From Planctomycetota bacterium (GTDB lineage: Bacteria > Planctomycetota > Planctomycetia > Pirellulales > Pirellulaceae): a stretch of DNA of 6,673 nucleotides. A program made the translations under genes and the position numbers. Under the pieces are notes generated by a model that worked only from the letters and a program-made list of their open reading frames with translations, made no database searches and was not told the DNA's origin. Below, in pieces: positions 1-4,930 of the stretch. Position 1 is the stretch's first letter; each line of letters begins with the position of its first letter. The stretch is taken from the NCBI GenBank assembly GCA_019347795.1, contig JAHWKS010000321.1, positions 1 to 6,673 of the forward strand, given 5' to 3'.

Positions 1-331
1 CAAGGCGCTCGGCGCCCCCAGCACCGGCGTCATGAGCATTTTTCTCAGTTACGGACTGTCGTTGGGATTCGTGGGCTCCGGCGCCGGGATGGTGCTGGGG
101 CTGTTATTCGTGATTTACATCAACAATATCGCCGACGGACTGGAGTGGCTTACCGGCCGCGAGGTGTTCGATCCGACGGTTTACTACTTCTCGGAGATTC
201 CAACGATCATCAACCCGCTCACGATCGCCTGGATCGTCGCCGGGAGCGTGATGATCGCCGTGCTGGCAAGCGTCCTGCCGGCGATCCGCGCGGCAAGGCT
301 GCATCCGGTCCAGGCGCTGCGCTACGAGTAG
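1..331 (+). CDS. ABC transporter permease, LolC/LolE (FtsX-like) family, C-terminal part
   Basis: Partial gene, cut by the left window edge; the reading frame is open from base 2 and ends with TAG at 329-331, giving 109 visible residues. The fragment opens with KALGAPSTGVMSIFL, followed by a hydrophobic stretch (about residues 13-40), a short periplasmic-type loop ending in FDPTVYYFSEIP, and a final hydrophobic segment leading into LPAIRAARLHPVQALRYE. The VYYF..IP stretch and the PA.RAA.L.P..ALRYE ending are characteristic of the LolC/LolE/FtsX permease superfamily, whose last two membrane helices are seen here. In that family the permease works with a LolD ATPase to extract lipoproteins from the inner membrane. 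The downstream neighbour at 427 is such an ATPase, which supports the call. A MacB-like export role cannot be excluded from the C-terminus alone, so no gene symbol is given. Confidence 0.88.
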   Translation, partial: KALGAPSTGVMSIFLSYGLSLGFVGSGAGMVLGLLFVIYINNIADGLEWLTGREVFDPTVYYFSEIPTIINPLTIAWIVAGSVMIAVLASVLPAIRAARLHPVQALRYE

Positions 332-350
332 CCGCGAGCGAAGAGGTAGG

Positions 351-404
351 GTGGGACAAGCGGTAGCGCGCAGTCCCACGCGTTTTTCGGGTTTACCGCT
401 ACCG
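351..404 (+). repeat. Overlapping inverted repeats plus T run between permease and ATPase genes
   Basis: GTGGGAC (351-357) and GTCCCAC (373-379) are perfect 7-nt inverted repeats with a 15-nt loop, followed three bases later by TTTTT (383-387), so the unit resembles a weak intrinsic terminator. A second pair, AGCGGTA (359-365) with TACCGCT (394-400), also readable as CGGTAG (361-366) with CTACCG (399-404), starts inside the loop of the first. The two foldings therefore compete or form a pseudoknot. Neighbours on both sides belong to one transporter, so full termination here would be unexpected. It may be attenuation, or only a dispersed intergenic repeat. Confidence 0.45.
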
Positions 405-417
405 AATTCCACTCATC

Positions 418-421
418 GAGG
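418..421 (+). promoter_or_regulatory. Shine-Dalgarno GAGG supporting the GTG start of the ATPase gene
   Basis: GAGG at 418-421 lies five bases upstream of the GTG at 427. No other ATG, GTG or TTG occurs in frame between 427 and the conserved start of the ABC domain, so this site fixes the start. Confidence 0.55.
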
Positions 422-426
422 TTCCC

Positions 427-1230
427 GTGTCTCACCCATCCCTGGCCGAGCCTGTCCGACGGCGAGCGCGGCTTTCCGCCGCGGCGAAGCGTCGCGCGGG
501 TTCCGGCGGCGAGCCGATTCTTGCGGCCCGAAACCTCGTGAAGAGCTACCGCAAAGGCGCCATCGAGGTGCCCGTGCTCAAGGGGGTGGACCTTGATGTC
601 GGCCGCGGCGAGTTCCTCTCAATCGTCGGCCAGAGCGGCTCGGGGAAGAGCACCCTGCTGCACTTGCTGGGAACGCTCGATGCTCCCGATGCGGGCGAAA
701 TCCGCTTTGAGGACCGGCGGATCGACAACCTGCCCTCCCGGGCTCGCGACGCGGTGCGGAATCAGCACGTGGGGATGATCTTCCAGTTCTACCACCTGCT
801 GCCGGAGCTGACGACGCTCGAGAACGTGCTGGCGCCGCGGATGATTGCCGACGGCGTGCTGCGTTACTGGCGGCGGCGCCGAGAGCACGTCGCGGACGCC
901 AAAGAGGTGCTGGAGCTGGTCGGCCTCTCGCACCGCCTGGAGCACAAGCCGCGGGAGCTTTCCGGGGGGGAGATGCAGCGGGCCGCTATCGCCCGCTCGC
1001 TGGTCGCCCGGCCGACGCTGCTCCTGGCCGACGAGCCGACGGGGAACCTCGATCAGAAGATCGGCCGGGAGATTCTCGCCCTCTTGCAAAGCCTCAATGA
1101 GTCGCGCAACTTAACAATTGTTATGGTCACGCACGACCAGGCCCTCGCCCGCGAAACCGACCGCATCGTGCGGCTGGCCGAAGGGCGAGTGGAGCAAAAT
1201 GCGGAATGCGGAATGCGGAATGCGGAATGA
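427..1230 (+). CDS. lolD: ABC transporter ATP-binding protein, LolD-like
   Basis: Protein of 267 residues with all ABC ATPase motifs intact: Walker [10 protein letters not shown] (68-76), Q-loop Gln in IFQ (120), signature LSGGE (178-182), Walker B LLLADE with catalytic Glu203, D-loop NLDQ (207-210) and switch His236 in VTHD. The spacing and the [22 protein letters not shown] opening match the LolD/MacB subgroup, which powers lipoprotein release or MacB-type export by driving an FtsX-like permease. The C-terminus of such a permease is encoded just upstream. The GTG start is the only plausible one in frame; it gives a basic N-terminal extension of about 30 residues before the ABC fold, longer than usual for LolD. 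The last ten residues ([10 protein letters not shown], 258-267) are encoded by GGAATGC repeats and are not part of the family fold. The natural stop was probably displaced by repeat acquisition. The gene symbol is by family; MacB-type function is the alternative. Confidence 0.9.
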   Translation: MSHPSLAEPVRRRARLSAAAKRRAGSGGEPILAARNLVKSYRKGAIEVPVLKGVDLDVGRGEFLSIVGQSGSGKSTLLHLLGTLDAPDAGEIRFEDRRIDNLPSRARDAVRNQHVGMIFQFYHLLPELTTLENVLAPRMIADGVLRYWRRRREHVADAKEVLELVGLSHRLEHKPRELSGGEMQRAAIARSLVARPTLLLADEPTGNLDQKIGREILALLQSLNESRNLTIVMVTHDQALARETDRIVRLAEGRVEQNAECGMRNAE

Positions 1231-1283
1231 AGATGCCGCTTCGCGCGTCAATTCCGCATTCCGAATTCCAACTCCGCATTCGC
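1199..1283 (+). repeat. GGAATGC inverted repeat at the lolD/ilvE junction
   Basis: The left arm (about 1201-1230) consists of four consecutive copies of a 7-nt GCGGAAT unit. The right arm (about 1249-1282) carries the complementary ATTCCGC units with a few changes and small insertions. The arms pair over about 30 bases around a loop of roughly 18 bases (1231-1248). The left arm forms the end of the lolD coding sequence, including its TGA. The right arm ends one base before the ilvE ATG. From general recall, peptides such as NAECGMRN and AFRIPHS recur in planctomycete protein predictions, which suggests a dispersed repeat family; this was not searched here. As RNA it would fold into a long imperfect hairpin between the two genes. 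Confidence 0.8.
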
Positions 1284-2150
1284 ATGTCTCTCAAAGTCTC
1301 CATCAACGGCGAGCTGTTCGACAAGGATGACGCCAAGATCAGCGTCTACGATCACGGGCTGCTCTACGGCGACGGCGTGTTCGAGGGCATGCGTAGCTAC
1401 GGCGGCCGCATTTTCCGGCTGGAGGAGCATCTGACGCGGCTGTGGAACTCCGCCAAGGCCATCTGGCTGGAGATTCCCATCGCCCGCGACGTGCTGGGGC
1501 GGCACATTCACGACCTGCTCAAGACCAACGGCATCCAGGACGGGTACGTCCGGCTGGTGGTCACCCGCGGCGCCGGCACGCTCGGGCTGGACCCGAACCG
1601 GACCAGCAATCCGCAGATCATCATCATCGCCGACCATATCTCGCTCTATCCGCAGGAGTATTACGAGAACGGGCTGGAGATTATCACCGCCAGCACGATC
1701 CGTAACCACTCGGCGGCGCTCAGCCCGCGGATCAAGTCGCTCAACTACTTGAACAACATCCTGGCGAAGATCGAGGGACTGCACGGCGGCTGCATCGAGG
1801 CCCTGATGCTCAACCACAAGGGCGAGGTGGCCGAGTGCACCGGCGACAACATCTTCATCGTCCGCGCGGGAGACGTGATCACGCCCCCTTTGGACGCGGG
1901 CATTCTGGACGGCATCACGCGGCAAACGGTGATCATCCTCGCCCGCGAGGAAGGGCTCACCGTCTACGAGCACGCGATGACGAAGTACGACATCTACACC
2001 GCCGACGAATGCTTCCTGACCGGCAGCGCCGCCGAAGTGATCCCGGTGGTGAAGGTGGATGACCGCGTGATCGGCGCCGGCAAACCGGGGCCGGTCACGA
2101 AGGACCTGACCCGCCTCTTCCGCGAGCTGACCCGCAGCGGTGTGGTCTGA
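1284..2150 (+). CDS. ilvE: Branched-chain amino acid aminotransferase (class IV, PLP-dependent)
   Basis: Protein of 288 residues, a usual length for bacterial and archaeal IlvE. It transfers the amino group between glutamate and branched-chain 2-oxo acids in the cytoplasm, the last step of Val/Leu/Ile synthesis. Visible fold-type IV features are the N-terminal DHGLLYGDGVFEGMR (23-37), the PLP Schiff-base Lys151 in PRIKSLNYLNN, the cofactor-binding Glu184 in AECTGDNIF, GILDGITR (206-213) and the phosphate-binding LTGSAAEV (245-252). The BCAT-like ECTGDNIF and GITR motifs argue against D-amino acid aminotransferase or aminodeoxychorismate lyase, though substrate cannot be proven. The reading frame is open further upstream to an ATG at 1206, but those 26 residues are translated GGAATGC repeat, so I start at 1284, where family homology begins. 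No Shine-Dalgarno is visible there because the repeat arm occupies the position; translation may be coupled to lolD, whose stop lies 53 bases upstream. Confidence 0.93.
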   Translation: MSLKVSINGELFDKDDAKISVYDHGLLYGDGVFEGMRSYGGRIFRLEEHLTRLWNSAKAIWLEIPIARDVLGRHIHDLLKTNGIQDGYVRLVVTRGAGTLGLDPNRTSNPQIIIIADHISLYPQEYYENGLEIITASTIRNHSAALSPRIKSLNYLNNILAKIEGLHGGCIEALMLNHKGEVAECTGDNIFIVRAGDVITPPLDAGILDGITRQTVIILAREEGLTVYEHAMTKYDIYTADECFLTGSAAEVIPVVKVDDRVIGAGKPGPVTKDLTRLFRELTRSGVV

Positions 2151-2214
2151 CAGCTTCCTGCGCGCGGCGACGCCTCACCAGCGCGCCCGACGATGGCATG
2201 GGACCAGGCTCCGT

Positions 2215-2481
2215 CTACTCTTCCTCGGCCGGGGCGGCCTGCTTCGCGCGCTTTTGCGGCTTCTTCTGCAGGCTGGCGTAGCCGCCGGCTTTGAACTTGC
2301 TCTCGAACTTCTTGATGCGGCCTTCCGTGTCTACAAACTTCACGCGGCCGGTGTAGAAGGGATGGCAGGCGTTGCAGATATCGACCTTCAGCTCCTTGCG
2401 AGTGCTTCGCGTGGTAAAGGTGTTGCCGCAGCCGCAGGTGACCGTCGTTTCAAAGTATTTGGGGTGGGTGTCTTTCTTCAT
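2215..2481 (-). CDS. rpmE: 50S ribosomal protein bL31, zinc-binding type
   Basis: Protein of 88 residues, a little longer than the usual 66-75 because of a basic and then acidic tail ([17 protein letters not shown]). The start [20 protein letters not shown] and the [12 protein letters not shown] core are diagnostic of bL31, which sits on the large subunit central protuberance and forms a bridge to the small subunit. Cys16, Cys18, Cys36 and Cys39 are the zinc ligands, so this is the Cys-containing (C+) type and not the zinc-independent paralogue made under zinc starvation. The frame extends upstream to about 2679, but that part is leader sequence without family similarity; the ATG at 2479-2481 is clear. 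No strong Shine-Dalgarno precedes it. The gene converges with ilvE with 64 bases between the stop codons. Confidence 0.96.
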   Translation of the reverse strand: MKKDTHPKYFETTVTCGCGNTFTTRSTRKELKVDICNACHPFYTGRVKFVDTEGRIKKFESKFKAGGYASLQKKPQKRAKQAAPAEEE

Positions 2482-2514
2482 GGCAGAATTCGCCGCTGGG
2501 GAGCCGAGGTTGAT

Positions 2515-2588
2515 GGGGTCGGGGTGGTTTTTCGGTCCTGGGTCCGGCGAGATGGCAAGACATCGGGCCGAAAAACCTCCCCGACCCC
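2515..2588 (-). promoter_or_regulatory. Long stem-loop in the rpmE 5' leader
   Basis: Two 24-nt arms (2515-2538 and 2565-2588) are complementary at 22 positions around a 26-nt loop (2539-2564). Each arm contains GGGGTCGGGG and TTTTTCGG or their complements. The loop bases CCGGCGAG (2544-2551) are also exactly complementary to CTCGCCGG at 2598-2605, just outside the stem, so a pseudoknot is possible. A 10-nt palindrome GTCCCGGGAC (2589-2598) abuts the stem. The element lies 34-107 bases upstream of the rpmE start. It could be an autoregulatory ribosomal-protein leader, which is known for bL31 in other phyla, or a small mobile inverted-repeat insertion. The sequence shows the structure; the function is inferred. 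Confidence 0.6.
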
Positions 2589-2641
2589 GTCCCGGGACTC
2601 GCCGGGTGTGTGGCTGGGGAGGGACCGTGGGTAAGCAACCA

Positions 2642-2670
2642 ATCGTACCGTGCCCCCCGATGATCGGCAA
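2642..2670 (-). promoter_or_regulatory. Candidate sigma70-type promoter for rpmE
   Basis: Reading the minus strand, TTGCCG (2670-2665) and TACGAT (2647-2642) each match the -35 and -10 consensus at four of six bases and are separated by exactly 17 bases. Transcription would begin near 2635, giving an rpmE leader of about 150 bases that includes the long stem-loop. The site sits directly after the terminator of the upstream Cys-rich gene, a sensible place for a new promoter. Planctomycete promoters are poorly defined, so this remains a sequence match. Confidence 0.4.
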
Positions 2671-2680
2671 GGCGGGCAAG

Positions 2681-2723
2681 AAATGACAACGGCCTGCTCG
2701 ACCGTTGAGGTCGAGCAGGCCGT
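2681..2723 (-). terminator. Intrinsic terminator of the Cys-rich protein gene
   Basis: ACGGCCTGCTCGACC (2689-2703) and its exact complement (2709-2723) form a perfect 15-bp stem with a 5-nt loop. In the minus-strand transcript the stem is followed by the U-containing tail TGTCATTTCTTG. It begins 27 bases after the stop codon of the Cys-rich gene. The tail is less U-rich than a classical terminator, but stem quality and position are convincing. Confidence 0.8.
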
Positions 2724-2750
2724 GTTCGTCCCGTCTGGCGAGAGCCGGCT

Positions 2751-3374
2751 TTAGCGGAGCAGGTTCACACCGGCGTGAACGACGCGACGTTGAGCGGGAA
2801 CGTACGCGGCCGGATCCACCATGGGCGCGGGGGGCACCGGAGCGCTGTCGTCAACCGCGGGGGCGGGAGCACCGTAACCGGCGCCGGCGCCGCAGCCGCA
2901 GCTATCGTAGCCGCCGCAAGGCGCACAGCAGCTATGGCAGCTGCTCTTGCACTTGTTGCGGTTGCCGAAAATCAGGTCCAACAGCGACGTGCGCTTTCGC
3001 TTGCAGCACGAGGTCGGGCAGCAGGCGTCATGGCAGCCGACGTCGCAGCCGCACGCGGACGGGCAGCAGCCGGCATCGCAGCCGCACGCGGGCGGGCAGC
3101 AGCCGTGGTCGCAGCCGCACGCGGGCGGGCAGCAGCCGTGGTCGCAGCCGCACGCGGTCGGGCAGCAGCCGTGGTCGCAGCCGCACGCAGGCGGGCAGCA
3201 GCCCTGGTCGCAGCAAGGCGCCGGGCAGCACGAGGGTTCACAACAGGGCGTGGCGCAACAGCCACTGCCGCTGGTGCGCATTCCGAGCATCTGGTCCAGC
3301 AAGGTGGCCCCGAAGCTCGAAGAGCTCAGGCTCATCGCGAGCACGAGCGCGGCAATCGCAGCATTGCACTTCAT
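2751..3374 (-). CDS. Secreted cysteine-rich repeat protein of unknown function
   Basis: Protein of 207 residues with 41 cysteines by my count. A Sec-type signal peptide is visible: a short Lys-containing start, a hydrophobic core [12 protein letters not shown], and a probable cleavage after SFGA (residue 23). No lipobox is seen, so it is probably not a lipoprotein. The mature part has CC pairs (39-60), five tandem copies of an 11-residue unit CD[HQA]GCCP[PTS]ACG (55-109), a degenerate sixth copy, a basic KRKR patch (125-128), a second Cys cluster (142-161) and a Pro/Ala-rich tail ending in NLLR. The motif LLDQMLGMR (25-33) recurs as LLDLIFGNR (131-139), flanking the Cys-repeat block. The start is set by AAGGAGA nine bases upstream. 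I do not recognise a named family. A disulfide-linked envelope protein or a metal-binding protein are the two obvious readings; planctomycete envelopes are known to contain Cys-rich protein. The gene has its own terminator and is probably monocistronic. Confidence 0.85.
   Translation of the reverse strand: MKCNAAIAALVLAMSLSSSSFGATLLDQMLGMRTSGSGCCATPCCEPSCCPAPCCDQGCCPPACGCDHGCCPTACGCDHGCCPPACGCDHGCCPPACGCDAGCCPSACGCDVGCHDACCPTSCCKRKRTSLLDLIFGNRNKCKSSCHSCCAPCGGYDSCGCGAGAGYGAPAPAVDDSAPVPPAPMVDPAAYVPAQRRVVHAGVNLLR
3048..3212 (-). repeat. Five tandem 33-nt repeats encoding an 11-residue Cys unit
   Basis: Five contiguous 33-nt units encode residues 55-109 of the Cys-rich protein. The units are nearly identical at DNA level, differing mainly at the third, eighth and a few silent positions, which points to recent expansion by slippage or unequal exchange. 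A degenerate sixth copy follows the array at its 3' side in the gene. The period is an exact multiple of three, so copy-number changes keep the frame. Confidence 0.9.
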
Positions 3375-3383
3375 TGGGACATG

Positions 3384-3390
3384 TCTCCTT
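3384..3390 (-). promoter_or_regulatory. Strong Shine-Dalgarno AAGGAGA of the Cys-rich protein gene
   Basis: AAGGAGA on the minus strand (3390-3384) lies nine bases upstream of the ATG at 3374. It is the best ribosome-binding site in the window, suggesting efficient translation. Confidence 0.8.
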
Positions 3391-3910
3391 TACGGTGTAA
3401 CGTCGAATCCGAGCCGCTTACCTGCAACGCGGTCGCCGTCGAAACCGCTCAAGCGCCAGGCCCGTTCTCACGGGCCGGTCGAGGCAACGTCTGACGCGTC
3501 AAACGCGCCCGGGGAGTGTGCGGTCCTGCGGCAGGCGATCGTGGGATGGCGGCCTGACGGCCGTGCGAGGTAGGACGTTTCGGAACCGGTCGAGCCTTCC
3601 TGGACTCGAAAAAATCCGCTCCGGTAAAGCCTGACGCGACGCCGCATCACTGACGGCACAAGCTCGCATCAAGCGACAGCTTCCGTATCGGCAGCCCTCT
3701 TCCGGACCCTTGAGCGTTCGCAAGTAATTTTCTCCAAATGGCTTACATCAATCGTTAGCGAAACCTTGCCGGCCGTTCCGCTTGTGCCGGTTGGCGCCGA
3801 CCGTCGCGAAAATGCGGTGCGCGCCAACACTGCAAACCCCGCCGCCGTTTGGCTTGGCGCAGGAATTCCGATTACGATAGCACCCAGAGACGCCGCGCTT
3901 CGGCGGCGCT
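3391..3910. other. Divergent intergenic region without a recognised gene
   Basis: About 520 bases separate the ribosome-binding sites of the two divergently oriented genes. Frames open here (for example minus-strand frames at 3468-3659 and 3499-3723) show no recognisable protein features. A small hairpin GGCCCG/CGGGCC with a TTCTCA loop lies at 3459-3476, in the probable leader or promoter area of the Cys-rich gene. A local AT-rich patch around 3721-3757 is the most likely place for a promoter of the plus-strand genes, but no convincing -35/-10 pair was found. A T6 run on the minus strand (complement of 3609-3614) has no strong stem before it. Promoters for both flanking genes must lie here. 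Confidence 0.5.
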
Positions 3911-3914
3911 TGGC

Positions 3915-3919
3915 GGAGG
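3915..3919 (+). promoter_or_regulatory. Shine-Dalgarno GGAGG deciding the start at 3925
   Basis: GGAGG at 3915-3919 is five bases before the ATG at 3925. It favours this start over the in-frame ATG at 3766, whose extra 53 residues show no domain. Confidence 0.7.
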
Positions 3920-3924
3920 TCGAT

Positions 3925-4917
3925 ATGCCGATTCAACTTACGTGCGAGAACTGCAAAAAGAGCCTCAACGTCCGCGACGAGCTGGCCGGAAAGCGTGTCA
4001 AGTGCCCGCAATGTCAAACGGTGGTGACCGTGCCGGCGGGCGAAGCGGCGGACGCCTGGCGCCTGCAGACCGAAGACGGCGAAACCTACGGTCCCGTGCC
4101 GCGGGCCGAGCTGGACGGCTGGGCCAAGGAAGGACGCGTGACCGCCTCCTGCCAGGTGCTGCGCGAGGGGGATGAGCAGTGGCGGTGGGCCGCCGACGTT
4201 TACCCGTATTTGGCGGGCGAACAATCCGCAACGTCGCCGCAGACTTCGCCGGGCGGCGGAGCGGCAGCGCCGTCTCCTTCGCCGGCGTCGCCCGCGGCGG
4301 CGCCAGCGGGCGGATCGGGCGGATTTGATTTCAGCGCCCTCGACCCGGCCGCTCAACAACCGCAACAACAGCCCGGACCGTTCGACTTTGCCGGATCGGA
4401 AAAGTCCGGCGGCGCCGCGCCCGCCTTGGAGTTCGGCGACGACGCCGGCCGCGGCGGGCGCAAAGGCCGGTCGCGCGGCGGCAAACCGGCCGCCACGACC
4501 GCGGCGCCCTCCTCATCGAGCGTCAATCTGTCCGAGCAGCCGGGATATCCGCCGGGCGTTCAGCCGTCCACGTTGTCTCCATCTTCGAAATCGCGAATCA
4601 AGTCCGCCGGCCGAATGCAACGGCTGACGAAGGTGGGCGTCCTGTCGTTCGCCAAAGTGATGGGGGCGTCCGGGGCGCTGATCGGCTTGGTCATCGGCAT
4701 TCCCTATGGCCTGATCGTCGTGCTTCTCGGCGTCGCCGGCGCCGCCTCCGAAGGAGGCGGAATGTTCGGCGCCATGGGCATCCTCGGCGGACTTCTCATG
4801 ATGGTGATCATCCCGATCTTTTACGGGATCGCCAGCTTTGTGTTTGGCTTGATCTACGCTCTGATCATCAATCTCGTTCTGGGCGTGACGGGCGGGTTGG
4901 AAATCGAACTGCAGTAA
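3925..4917 (+). CDS. Zinc-ribbon/GYF_2-domain membrane protein
   Basis: Protein of 330 residues with three parts. Residues 1-37 form an MJ0042/zinc-ribbon-like knuckle with CENC (7-10) and CPQC (27-30). Residues 45-96 match the GYF_2 pattern: a Trp start, YGPV (55-58), LDGWAKEGRV (63-72) and a W..A..VYPYL ending; these domains are thought to bind peptides. Residues 97-225 are a Pro/Ala/Gly/Ser-rich linker, probably disordered. The C-terminal part from about 226 begins with a basic patch (KSRIKSAGRMQRLTK) and carries two or three hydrophobic segments (about 247-274, 281-299 and 301-322), resembling the DUF3566-type membrane tail. This suggests a membrane-anchored protein with the zinc ribbon and GYF_2 domain in the cytoplasm. 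The specific function is unknown. The next gene begins 13 bases after the stop, suggesting co-transcription. Confidence 0.85.
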   Translation: MPIQLTCENCKKSLNVRDELAGKRVKCPQCQTVVTVPAGEAADAWRLQTEDGETYGPVPRAELDGWAKEGRVTASCQVLREGDEQWRWAADVYPYLAGEQSATSPQTSPGGGAAAPSPSPASPAAAPAGGSGGFDFSALDPAAQQPQQQPGPFDFAGSEKSGGAAPALEFGDDAGRGGRKGRSRGGKPAATTAAPSSSSVNLSEQPGYPPGVQPSTLSPSSKSRIKSAGRMQRLTKVGVLSFAKVMGASGALIGLVIGIPYGLIVVLLGVAGAASEGGGMFGAMGILGGLLMMVIIPIFYGIASFVFGLIYALIINLVLGVTGGLEIELQ

Positions 4918-4930
4918 CGGATGAGCGAAG

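Noticed and set aside
1206..1283. Upstream in-frame start for ilvE adding 26 residues
   Set aside because: The extra residues are translated inverted repeat and overlap the lolD end; family homology begins at the ATG at 1284.
1248..1973. 241-residue open frame on the minus strand
   Set aside because: Shadow of ilvE; no recognisable motif, and ilvE is clearly the coding frame.
2160..2186. GCGCGC inverted repeat between ilvE and rpmE as a bidirectional terminator
   Set aside because: Only six pairs in low-complexity GC sequence, with no T run on either strand.
2482..2679. Upstream extension of the bL31 frame by 66 residues
   Set aside because: bL31 starts with MKKDTHP; the extension covers the candidate promoter and the stem-loop and shows no protein similarity.
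3048..3212. CRISPR-like periodic array of 33-nt repeats
   Set aside because: The units are contiguous with no spacers, the period keeps the frame, and each unit encodes the same Cys-rich peptide.
3371..3382. Three-codon ORF whose TGA overlaps the Cys-rich gene ATG as ATGA
   Set aside because: Its start is only one base from the Shine-Dalgarno, too close to be used; probably chance.
2705..3573. Long plus-strand frames rich in Arg, Ala or Gln/Pro opposite the Cys-rich gene
   Set aside because: Their repeats are by-products of the 33-nt array read in other frames; the minus-strand frame has a signal peptide, a good ribosome-binding site and a terminator.
3710..3730. TTGAGC and TAATTT as a promoter for the plus-strand genes
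   Set aside because: The spacer is only 9 bases, far from the required 16-18.
3766..3924. Upstream start for the zinc-ribbon/GYF_2 gene adding 53 residues
   Set aside because: No domain in the extension, and GGAGG five bases before the ATG at 3925 marks the likely start.
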